This document shows, piece after piece, positions 29,826 through 38,047 of a stretch of DNA of 64,000 nucleotides. The stretch is taken from positions 3,658,001-3,722,000 of the forward strand of contig JAJHTX010000003.1 in the NCBI GenBank assembly GCA_032164295.1, in the 5' to 3' direction. The notes under the pieces are model-generated. The model saw only the letters and a list, made by a program, of their open reading frames with translations. It did not search any database and was not told the DNA's origin. Source of the stretch: Inonotus obliquus (lineage: Eukaryota; Basidiomycota; Agaricomycetes; Hymenochaetales; Hymenochaetaceae). Within the stretch, counting starts at the first letter, position 1. Each line of letters starts with the position of its first letter. The translations under genes and the position numbers were made by a program.

Positions 29826-32800
29826 AATAAGGATTGCGAAGAAATGTACAGTAAAGGATTACCGACATATGCATTACACCCAAGATTGCCTATCAGGATT
29901 CTTGTGGGAACGCAAACCTTAGCAGTCAAAGCACTTATCGACTCAGGAGCAACATGCAGTACTATTCATCCGGAGTTAGTACGGAAGCACGACTTACCAC
30001 GACGAACGCTATCACAACCTAGACCGTTGCGAAATGCAGATGGAACAGCAAACCGAAAAGGAGCAATCAAGTACGAAGTGGACGCACTTATATTTGACGG
30101 AATCAAGCCCATCGGCCAAACTCTGGCAGTCGCACATACGGGAACGGATCAGATCATACTAGGCATCGATTATTTGGGCAAGGCCAACCCGATCATCGAT
30201 TGGAAAGAACAAGTCATGGAAGGAAATGGACAAACGATACCATTCGAGCTCAGTATCGTTCGAGCAGAGTCGACAAGCAAGAAACGGAAACGAAAACGGA
30301 AAAGTACAAACCGTAATCGTAGAGGCAGAACAAATAAGCCCTCACCGCGTTCAGGCAGCACCAATAAGACCGAACGGCAGAGTAGCAATGGCAATAAGTC
30401 TACGAAAGGCAGAGTCAATAAGACCTTACGATCGAACCAGAGTAGCAATGGCAATAAGGCTACACGAAACGACCCAAGCGTCAACGGACCAAAGGGAAAT
30501 CTGGTAACCGACAAGCGCAAATCGGTAGACGATCGGGAGAACAGTTGTAATCGCGAACAACGAAGGAAAGCTAGGCCCAATCGAATAGGAGAGGCGACTA
30601 GTCAGGAGCGACCATCCTGGTACGGGAATGAAAGAGCCATTACCCAAGACGAAGGCACGAAGACATCGAAAGCTCTATACAAGACAGAGAAACGAAAGGT
30701 TCCACAAGTAGATCAACGATCGCAGCATGGCAGTGGCAATAAGACCAAGCAGGCACAAGGCAGTCGCAATAAGACCTTGAAGAGTCGAGACGATCAACGA
30801 CCGAAACAACAAGGCATTGGCAATAAGCCCTTGAACAGTCAACGCAGTACCAATAAGACGTTGCCGTTGGAAAGTAACTCACCCGTTACGCGCAAGACAG
30901 CCTATGGCAGGAAGACGAAAGCTAAAGCTACGAAGAGCCCTGGATCCGGCTCATCTGACAACTCAGAAACCGACAGCGATAGCGACAACGATAGTGGAAT
31001 ATGGATTAGGCCAGACCTCAACACGAAGGAAAAGCAAAGGGACGACCACCCTAGAGAAGGCAGAAACCGAAGCGAAAGCCGATCGACGAGAAACGAAACA
31101 AGGAACGTTTCACCACCGAGAATTAGACCACGATCAGGAAGTCAATTCAGCAATGCTCCAAGGAAGAGAGCACGGACGCCAGAAGGTGAACGAACGTCGA
31201 ACGCACCAAGACAAAGCAGCGCCAATAAGACTTTGCAGTCTAGTCAGAGCATTGGCAATAAGACTCGACAGGACTGGGCAGTACCAATAAGGCCCGAAGA
31301 CGAATCAAGATCGCCTATATCAAGATTCGGGAATGAACAGGCAGAAAGACCTGACACACGAGTACAAAGTCAAGGCAGTCGCAATAAGCCCTTGCAACCG
31401 AGTACCACATCGCTAGGAAAGCGAAGACAAGAATCACCGTCAGTCGAACGGAAGACAACGAAACCAAGAGTAGTCAAGGAAGACCCTACATTCAAGTACT
31501 GGAAAGGTTATCTTCGAGAAGGAGAAGAAGCCGTAGGAAACTTCGATCCGAAAGGCACATGGATTATGCCACGAAAGGAACGATTCGAAGACAAACCGAT
31601 ACTAGGACATCGGCGAAGACAGTCTATCGATAGTACAGGAAGTACACGAACACGAAGCCCCGCACCGAAAAGAACAAGGTGGGAGCACACGGATCAAGAC
31701 GAAGTTATGGACGAACTGCAAGAACCAGGAGGAACCCAACCTCAAGAAGAAATGCATATCGAACGTATGGTAACCAACGAACCATCACCTATTCAGCAAC
31801 GAATAGCGTATCTCGCCACCGAGGCTCGAGGTAAATCAAAACCCTTACTGCAGAAGGAGGATCTCGCAGAAATGTTTGAGATCAAACGAAATTGGTCACC
31901 AAATACGAATCGACAGCATCGCCAAGAGAAGCAACCATTGAACAAGGTTAGCTCAGTAGCGCAGCAATACTCGCAGCAGAAAGCAGCAGCAGAGGGATTG
32001 CTAGACACGCAGAAACGAGATTGGCACAAATTGCTACCAAGGCAGATAGCAGACTATGCAGACGTATTCGATCCAGACAGGGCAAGACGACTACCGAGAC
32101 ATACGAAGTATGACATGGTCATACACCTCGATGAGAAGGAACCGTTACCGAAACCACGACCTATTATCAAGCTCACGCCAGTCGAACAGGAAGCACTGGA
32201 CAACCATGTGGACGAGCTGATGAAGAAAGGATGGATTACCAAGGTCGAACCACACGAACCATGCCCAGTAGCATCACCCGTATTCTTTGTCGGAAAGAAG
32301 GACGGAGGGGCAAGAGTCGTAACGGACTATCGAGCGATAAACCAAATCACGATACCAGACCCATACCCGATTCCAATCATGAATGGGTTACCAGACAAGT
32401 TGGCAGGCAACAATTACTTCTTCACATTGGACATGCGATCCGGATACCACAACTTGCGTATCAAAGAAGGAGACGAATGGAAAGCGGCATTCCGAGTCGG
32501 CAACGCAATCTACAAGCCACTCGTTATGATGTTCGGAATGAAGAACTCACCCGCAATATTCCAACGATTCATGAACGACAACTTTGAGCAATGGCTACGA
32601 AGTCAGGAGATACTTATCTACCTGGACGACATCATCGGAAAGGCAAAGACTGAGGAAGAACACTGGAAACTCCTACGAGCAGTCTTGAAGAAATGCCGAG
32701 AACTCGATATCTACTTGAAGATCGAGAAGTGCCATTTCCTACAGAAGAAGCTAGACTACCTAGGCTTCATAGTGGGCGACAAGGGAGTACAAATGGACCC

Positions 32801-35195
32801 GTACAAACTCAAAGCAATCGCAGAATGGCCTACACCAACGACGAAACGGGAGATCAGGAAGTTCCAAGGATTTTGCAACTTCTATCGAAGATTCGTGAAG
32901 AACTATGCAGAGCGCATACACCCGATTAACGAACTCACCAAGAAGGATAGGAAGTTCGTATGGACGACTGAATGTCAGCAAGCATTCGAGGACATCAAGC
33001 AAGCGTTTCAAACGGAAATAACGCTAGGTTATCCAAACCACGATAAACCATTCATCCTCGAGACAGATGCATCGAAATTTGCGATCGGAGCTTTACTCCA
33101 GCAGGAAGACGACAAGGGCGAACTACGACCGTTAGCCACAATGTCGAAGCAGTTGTCAGGAGCACAACTCAACTGGCCAGTTCACGAAAAAGAGATGTTC
33201 GCAATTGTTCATTCACTCAACGAATGGAGACACTTGCTCGAAGGAACGAAACATCCTTTTATCGTTCGAACGGATCACAAGAACCTGCAATGGTTCATGA
33301 CAGGACAGAACCTATCTGAGAAGCTGAAACGATGGATGCTAAAGCTATCCCAGTTTAACTTCAAGATGATACATTGGCCAGGCAAGGAGAACAAAGCCGA
33401 CGCACTATCAAGGCGAACCGATTACGAAATCGGCAAAGACACAGAGAAGATCACTATGCTACCAGCAGACCGCATACAGCAGCAAACGTTGAAACGAACG
33501 GAAGTCGCAGGACTATACGAGTTGAAAACTACGTCAGTCAGGATCACGGACCCGATACTTCGAACTATTCGAAAGGACTATGTGACGAAGGAGGCACAGA
33601 CTGAATGGAACGTCATACGGAATACGAAAGACAGAAGCCACACCTACACGGATGGAACTCGTTATGTAGATGGAAAGTTATGGATCCCGCCGAACGCCAA
33701 CCTACGAAGTCTACTAATGCGAAGGCACCATGACCACACAACTGCAGGCCATCCCGGAGTAGCCAAAACCACTGAGCTTCTGGAGAGACGATACTATTGG
33801 CCAAACCTTCGATCGGACGTCCGAGACTACGTAACAACTTGCGACGCATGTCAGCGATCAAAGCCTCTTCGGCAAAATCGCGAGCCACCGATTCAACCGA
33901 TATCCCCACCTGAAAGGCCATGGGAAGCCATTTCCTGTGACCTGGTTACAGACCTACCAGTCAGTACCGAGGGATATGACACCATATTGGTTGTTGTGGA
34001 TAGACTTACCAAGATGGGGAGGTTCATCCCTACGACGGGTGTACCGAATGCCAAACGCATTGCACAGATGTTCATCCAAAACATCTTCAAGCATTATGGG
34101 ACCCCAAAGGTTGTACTCTCCGACAGAGGAAGCAACTTCACGGCGCAGTTTTTGAAGGAGTTCTGCCGACTCCTCGAAATCGATTGGAAAACTAGCACCG
34201 CGTATCACCCACAAACCGATGGTCAAACAGAGCGACTGAACCAAACGATGGAACAGTACTTACGCTGCTATGTGTCCTACCGACAGACAGATTGGGCACA
34301 TTACTTGGATCTCGCAGAATTCGCCTATAACAACAGACAGCATTCAGCAACACGTCAATCACCATTCTACACGCTGTACGGATGGAATCCAACAACGGAC
34401 TTTGCCAGTCACGACGAAAGCAACGTCCCAGAAGCACAAGATTACCGAGAGGAGCTTCAACAAGCGCAGCGACAAGCCTATGCGAGCATTAAGCAGGCTA
34501 ACGAAGCGATGAAGTTATATGCAGACTTACATCGAGGGAAGCTACCAGATTATCGACCTGGAGACGAAGTGATGTTGGATATGAAGAACTTAGCAAGACT
34601 CGAACCGACGAAGAAACTAGCCATGAAATGGGCAGGGCCTTATAAAGTCGACAAGGCCGTGGGGAAGGTTTCATTTCGACTGAAACTTCCTGAAACGATG
34701 GCAATTCACCCAGTATTTCATGCGAGTCTATTGAAGCCATACAAGCGGAAAGAATTCCCAGGACGTAAGCAACTTACGGAACCACCACCAGTAGAAGTGG
34801 AAGGCGCAGCCGAATACGAAGTCGAAGCAGTTCAAGATACCAGACTGCGGCGCAGCAAGGTGCAATACCTAGTCAGATGGAAAGGCTATGCAGAAACAAC
34901 ATGGGAACCGCTGGAGAACCTGAAGCACACGTACAAGCTAGTTGAGGACTTCCACAAGAAGTACCCTCAGGCGCAGAAGCCACGGAACCTTACGCAATGG
35001 TTATCCGCGAGGCGCCGGAATAGGAAACAAACGAGTCACGAGGACACGGAAGAATCCTCCGACGGATCAGAAGGATCGACGTCAGACTCAGAAGGTAATA
35101 CTGATACCGAAAGCACAGTATCAGAAGACAGTCAACGCAGCATGCGCAGTCGAGGAAGGACTACACGCAGCAGCAGACGACTACGCCCGCAGTAG
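29787..35195 (+). CDS. pol: pol of the 13.9 kb element, with long NKT-rich linker and chromodomain
   Basis: Open from the slip site at 29787 (first ATG 29844, 1783 codons) to TAG 35193-35195. Residues counted from 29844: protease LIDSGATCSTIHPE at about 32; a basic, low-complexity linker of about 490 residues (150-640) with at least ten NKT/NKP units (GSTNKTE, RSTNKTL, GSRNKPL); RT with VVTDYRAINQ (about 825) and catalytic YLDD (about 925); RNase H LETDASKFA (about 1072); integrase HHCC (HTTAGHPG, CDACQRSK) and D-D-E core (CDLVTDLP, LSDRGSNF, QTDGQTERLN); chromodomain YEVEAVQDTRLRR to RWKGYAETTWEPLENL (about 1657-1705); and a Ser/Glu/Arg tail. All catalytic residues are present. The linker is the odd part: most Ty3/gypsy pols join protease to RT with a short spacer. 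Confidence 0.92.
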   Translation, partial: RLAPPLKTAKREGNKDCEEMYSKGLPTYALHPRLPIRILVGTQTLAVKALIDSGATCSTIHPELVRKHDLPRRTLSQPRPLRNADGTANRKGAIKYEVDALIFDGIKPIGQTLAVAHTGTDQIILGIDYLGKANPIIDWKEQVMEGNGQTIPFELSIVRAESTSKKRKRKRKSTNRNRRGRTNKPSPRSGSTNKTERQSSNGNKSTKGRVNKTLRSNQSSNGNKATRNDPSVNGPKGNLVTDKRKSVDDRENSCNREQRRKARPNRIGEATSQERPSWYGNERAITQDEGTKTSKALYKTEKRKVPQVDQRSQHGSGNKTKQAQGSRNKTLKSRDDQRPKQQGIGNKPLNSQRSTNKTLPLESNSPVTRKTAYGRKTKAKATKSPGSGSSDNSETDSDSDNDSGIWIRPDLNTKEKQRDDHPREGRNRSESRSTRNETRNVSPPRIRPRSGSQFSNAPRKRARTPEGERTSNAPRQSSANKTLQSSQSIGNKTRQDWAVPIRPEDESRSPISRFGNEQAERPDTRVQSQGSRNKPLQPSTTSLGKRRQESPSVERKTTKPRVVKEDPTFKYWKGYLREGEEAVGNFDPKGTWIMPRKERFEDKPILGHRRRQSIDSTGSTRTRSPAPKRTRWEHTDQDEVMDELQEPGGTQPQEEMHIERMVTNEPSPIQQRIAYLATEARGKSKPLLQKEDLAEMFEIKRNWSPNTNRQHRQEKQPLNKVSSVAQQYSQQKAAAEGLLDTQKRDWHKLLPRQIADYADVFDPDRARRLPRHTKYDMVIHLDEKEPLPKPRPIIKLTPVEQEALDNHVDELMKKGWITKVEPHEPCPVASPVFFVGKKDGGARVVTDYRAINQITIPDPYPIPIMNGLPDKLAGNNYFFTLDMRSGYHNLRIKEGDEWKAAFRVGNAIYKPLVMMFGMKNSPAIFQRFMNDNFEQWLRSQEILIYLDDIIGKAKTEEEHWKLLRAVLKKCRELDIYLKIEKCHFLQKKLDYLGFIVGDKGVQMDPYKLKAIAEWPTPTTKREIRKFQGFCNFYRRFVKNYAERIHPINELTKKDRKFVWTTECQQAFEDIKQAFQTEITLGYPNHDKPFILETDASKFAIGALLQQEDDKGELRPLATMSKQLSGAQLNWPVHEKEMFAIVHSLNEWRHLLEGTKHPFIVRTDHKNLQWFMTGQNLSEKLKRWMLKLSQFNFKMIHWPGKENKADALSRRTDYEIGKDTEKITMLPADRIQQQTLKRTEVAGLYELKTTSVRITDPILRTIRKDYVTKEAQTEWNVIRNTKDRSHTYTDGTRYVDGKLWIPPNANLRSLLMRRHHDHTTAGHPGVAKTTELLERRYYWPNLRSDVRDYVTTCDACQRSKPLRQNREPPIQPISPPERPWEAISCDLVTDLPVSTEGYDTILVVVDRLTKMGRFIPTTGVPNAKRIAQMFIQNIFKHYGTPKVVLSDRGSNFTAQFLKEFCRLLEIDWKTSTAYHPQTDGQTERLNQTMEQYLRCYVSYRQTDWAHYLDLAEFAYNNRQHSATRQSPFYTLYGWNPTTDFASHDESNVPEAQDYREELQQAQRQAYASIKQANEAMKLYADLHRGKLPDYRPGDEVMLDMKNLARLEPTKKLAMKWAGPYKVDKAVGKVSFRLKLPETMAIHPVFHASLLKPYKRKEFPGRKQLTEPPPVEVEGAAEYEVEAVQDTRLRRSKVQYLVRWKGYAETTWEPLENLKHTYKLVEDFHKKYPQAQKPRNLTQWLSARRRNRKQTSHEDTEESSDGSEGSTSDSEGNTDTESTVSEDSQRSMRSRGRTTRSSRRLRPQ

Positions 35196-35446
35196 GCATA
35201 ACTGCGGCACAGCAAGTAGTACTCATCCGCAGCTGATCACAGCAGATCGCAGCAGATGATGACATTCTCGCAGCAATGCTTGAGAATTTACGAAGTCACG
35301 ACAAGTCATGAACAGTCACGAACGAACGAGAGACACTGCGGCACAGTATACGCAGTAGAGGTCAAGTCATATCGAAAACAACTGGACCGATCACCCAGTC
35401 ATACGCAGTAACGACACAAAGCTATAAGAACAAGCAGTAACGACCT
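35196..35446 (+). other. Spacer between pol and ORF A of the 13.9 kb element
   Basis: Rich in gcagcag/cgcagt and gtcacga short repeats. A TATA-like gctataagaac lies near 35420, about 25 bases before ORF A. No other feature. Confidence 0.4.
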
Positions 35447-36523
35447 ATGAACGGCACCAACGCCAGAAACAACTCTCATTCGACACGAAACAAGTCTACA
35501 TTCGAAATGCCACTACTCGAAACACTTGCAGAAGTACAGCATGCGCAACTCAATGTCACAGAAGTCGACATACAGTCACGACCCGACAAATATCAATGGC
35601 CACAGCTAGACGACAGGGAGAACACCGAGATGTTATGGGATGACATCATACCCTCGAACGTCGGCAGATATTTCGACGATTTCATGGACAAGATCAGCAT
35701 GGCACATCAACGCGGCATGGGATACAATATGCTGCTAATGCCACCGATATTCTTTGGATCTTGGTTTGCCATGACTACAGAAGCTTACAATTCAGTGAGA
35801 AGACTCAATGACGACGCTTACATCGCATATGCTCTAGATCTCAGCACGGCGATTCTATCGTATCAACCGTTGCTGTTATCACAAACAGAAACAGTCAACA
35901 ATTGCGTCGCATTACTCTATGCAGCAACGAGGATCTGCGCATATCGAGTCGAACTCACAGAAGCATTCGAACACAAGGTCATGCGATGGTCACTTATCCA
36001 CTGTATCACAGCCAAAGAACGCGACTACATCGAGTACATCGCGCAGCAACAAATTCAATATGCACGACTCAAGAGACGTTTCTATTCTACGATCAACATA
36101 CTTAGACAAACATGGGAACGAACAAAGGCACCAGGACGATCTATCCCATGGGACACACCTCATCGAGACTTACCATACTTGGAGGCGTGGAAACTGATCG
36201 AGAACGAAGAAACGGAACGCCGCAACAAAGCGAAAGAAGCAGCGGAAGGATTATGGGAGAACCCTCCGGACAAACTAGACCAATCTATTTGTTGGCCTTA
36301 CGACGAGGACTACCTCCAGGCACTCAATAGTGCGGAATACCGCCTTAGATACACCCTAGGCGCAGTACTACATCCTAAAGATAGTAGCTGGTTTACGGAC
36401 GCATATCAATATCCGCAGAAGCTACAATCCCGGAAACCCGAGGACGACACATCCAATAGTCGCAAGAGATCCCACGATGACACAGAAGAATTCGATCTAG
36501 CGCCGACAGATGACGAAGCATAA
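35447..36523 (+). CDS. ORF A, unknown protein downstream of pol (358 aa)
   Basis: I do not recognise it. ATG at 35447, stop TAA at 36521-36523, no internal stop. It starts Asn/Ser-rich, then is largely helical by composition: YNMLLMPPIFFGSWFAMTT at about residue 95, a Leu/Ala-rich middle (ALDLSTAILSYQPLLL), and a region rich in aromatic and charged residues (TAKERDYIEYIAQQQIQYARLKRRFY). The C-terminus has an SRKRSHDD stretch that could be a nuclear signal, followed by an acidic end (FDLAPTDDEA). No zinc finger, protease or envelope signature. Its position after the chromodomain is where some Ty3/gypsy elements keep an extra gene. Codon use resembles gag and pol, so it belongs to the element. 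Confidence 0.7.
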   Translation: MNGTNARNNSHSTRNKSTFEMPLLETLAEVQHAQLNVTEVDIQSRPDKYQWPQLDDRENTEMLWDDIIPSNVGRYFDDFMDKISMAHQRGMGYNMLLMPPIFFGSWFAMTTEAYNSVRRLNDDAYIAYALDLSTAILSYQPLLLSQTETVNNCVALLYAATRICAYRVELTEAFEHKVMRWSLIHCITAKERDYIEYIAQQQIQYARLKRRFYSTINILRQTWERTKAPGRSIPWDTPHRDLPYLEAWKLIENEETERRNKAKEAAEGLWENPPDKLDQSICWPYDEDYLQALNSAEYRLRYTLGAVLHPKDSSWFTDAYQYPQKLQSRKPEDDTSNSRKRSHDDTEEFDLAPTDDEA

Positions 36524-36816
36524 CTATGCAACTCATTCTTCTATGGTATTTATTGACAGGACAACACATGCACACCCTATGGTATCTATTCAACATTATG
36601 CAACCCGAAATCCCCTATGGTATTTATGAATGCCAAGTCAACTGCGCACATACATCGAAGAATCACGGGACTATTACGAAGCGACTACGGGCAAGATAAT
36701 TCGTACACGAATGACAGGATATGGGAAATCCGCAGCAAGACAATTGAAAACCGCAGCAACCGCAGCACGGTGAACCCGGGGAAGACTAGAACAGAGTCAC
36801 GAAGGGTACGGGTTGG

Positions 36817-36832
36817 AAAAGCATAAATAGAG
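36817..36832 (+). promoter_or_regulatory. Possible internal promoter for ORF B
   Basis: ggaaaagcataaatag matches the LTR core ggaaaaggtataaatag (26856-26872) apart from a one-base gap and one change, and sits about 80 bases before the ORF B ATG. Activity is inference. Confidence 0.45.
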
Positions 36833-36909
36833 GCAGGAATCCGACAGGAGAGCCTCAGCTGGAAAAGCAAACAAGTAGTCTAGAACCACCAAACGAAACC
36901 TCGAACACC

Positions 36910-37674
36910 ATGAACGCCTACTACACCGCACTCCTTATCATCACGGTCTGCACCACAGCCGTCGTGATCGTGGACGTCGTACGACGAGCGCTGGAACGCT
37001 GGGAGCAGTTAGTAGTGAGGCTAGAGGAAATAAACAGAGAGCAGCACGAGATGAGGATAGAGGAGTCACGAAGGACCCAAGAAGTGAGACGAGCACGAGC
37101 CCAAGGCCGTAACCTCACGGTCGAGGCACTCCACCACCTAAGCGCAACGTCCTTCGGACGCATCGAAGACCGCCTTCAAGAAGTACTACAGAGCATCCCC
37201 GACCGAGCAATCGAAGACCTAGCAACATCGAGCGCAGCAAGACTCGATCAGCTGGTCGATGACGTCGCAAGGATGCGGGCGGCAATAGAAGAACTCAAAG
37301 CGATCAGGAACACGGCAGAAGCACAACAGGCACAGGCACCGGTAGAAGCACCACCGGCAACGCCCGACGACCTATACGTCGACCTACCCGGCTACGTACA
37401 ACCCGAACCAGAAGCATGGCCTGAAGCAGACGCGGCAGAAGCAGAAGCAAACGCGTGGGGCGGCCCGTACATACTACAGGGTCCGCAACCGCCGGCTAAT
37501 GCCCCGTGGTGGCCGATGCGAGGAAGACAGCGGGTATCGGAAAGGTCAGGCCTGCACCACCGGGCAGCCGATTCGCCAGAGTCAGGCGAAGGCTCAGTAA
37601 GCCCCGGTGAGAGCCGAGATCGCGAGTGGACAGCGCGAGGATGGAATGACGGTCAGACCCATTGGGAGGACTGA
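36910..37674 (+). CDS. ORF B, predicted membrane-anchored coiled-coil protein (254 aa)
   Basis: ATG at 36910 (aacaccATGaac), TGA at 37672-37674. Residues about 4-25 form one hydrophobic segment (YYTALLIITVCTTAVVIVDVV), a signal anchor or signal peptide. A long coiled coil follows (ALERWEQLVVRLEEINREQHE to RRTQEVRRARAQ, and RLDQLVDDVARMRAAIEEL at about 110-135). The rest is Pro/Ala/Glu-rich with an Arg/Ser/Gly tail. There is no Cys cluster, furin-like site or C-terminal anchor as in errantivirus envelopes, so calling it Env is not supported. A TATA-like sequence (ggaaaagcataaatag, near 36817-36832) lies about 80 bases upstream and resembles the LTR promoter (ggaaaaggtataaatag), which suggests its own transcript. 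Confidence 0.65.
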   Translation: MNAYYTALLIITVCTTAVVIVDVVRRALERWEQLVVRLEEINREQHEMRIEESRRTQEVRRARAQGRNLTVEALHHLSATSFGRIEDRLQEVLQSIPDRAIEDLATSSAARLDQLVDDVARMRAAIEELKAIRNTAEAQQAQAPVEAPPATPDDLYVDLPGYVQPEPEAWPEADAAEAEANAWGGPYILQGPQPPANAPWWPMRGRQRVSERSGLHHRAADSPESGEGSVSPGESRDREWTARGWNDGQTHWED

Positions 37675-38047
37675 ACCGGCAGGGCAAGAGGTGCAGAGGG
37701 AGGAAAAATAATAAAGAAAATTTTCTTATTTTGCTTTTGGTGTGACAAGTCTAAGTCCACTAAAGTAAAATTTAAAGGAAATTTGCAAGAAGAAATGACA
37801 ATTCGACTGGGAGTCAAGCTATCTCCCCTTACTTTCTTCAAATTACCCTCGAAGCACGCTCTCAAATTGAGCTCAGGATACGATTTCAGACTTCAATAAG
37901 TCTTTCAACTGCATCAAGCACACGAATTTCGAAGGAAATACGAAGCAACATCGTCACTAATTTCGCACACGATCCTACGATCTCATCGCAATTTCAACCC
38001 AATTGAGATCTTTTCCCTATCGAGTAAAGATCTTGGAGGGGGGCGAG
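37675..38047 (+). other. 3' untranslated part and polypurine tract of the 13.9 kb element
   Basis: No ORF. It ends in the purine tract ttggaggggggcgag (38033-38047), directly before the 3' LTR at 38048. Confidence 0.85.

Noticed and set aside
30170..30580. Long minus-strand frames opposite gag/pol of the gypsy elements
   Set aside because: They are antisense shadows of the coding strand with low-complexity Leu/Ser/Arg content and no start context.
36910..37674. Calling ORF B an envelope protein
   Set aside because: Only an N-terminal hydrophobic segment is visible; no Cys pattern, cleavage site or C-terminal anchor. Position alone is not enough.
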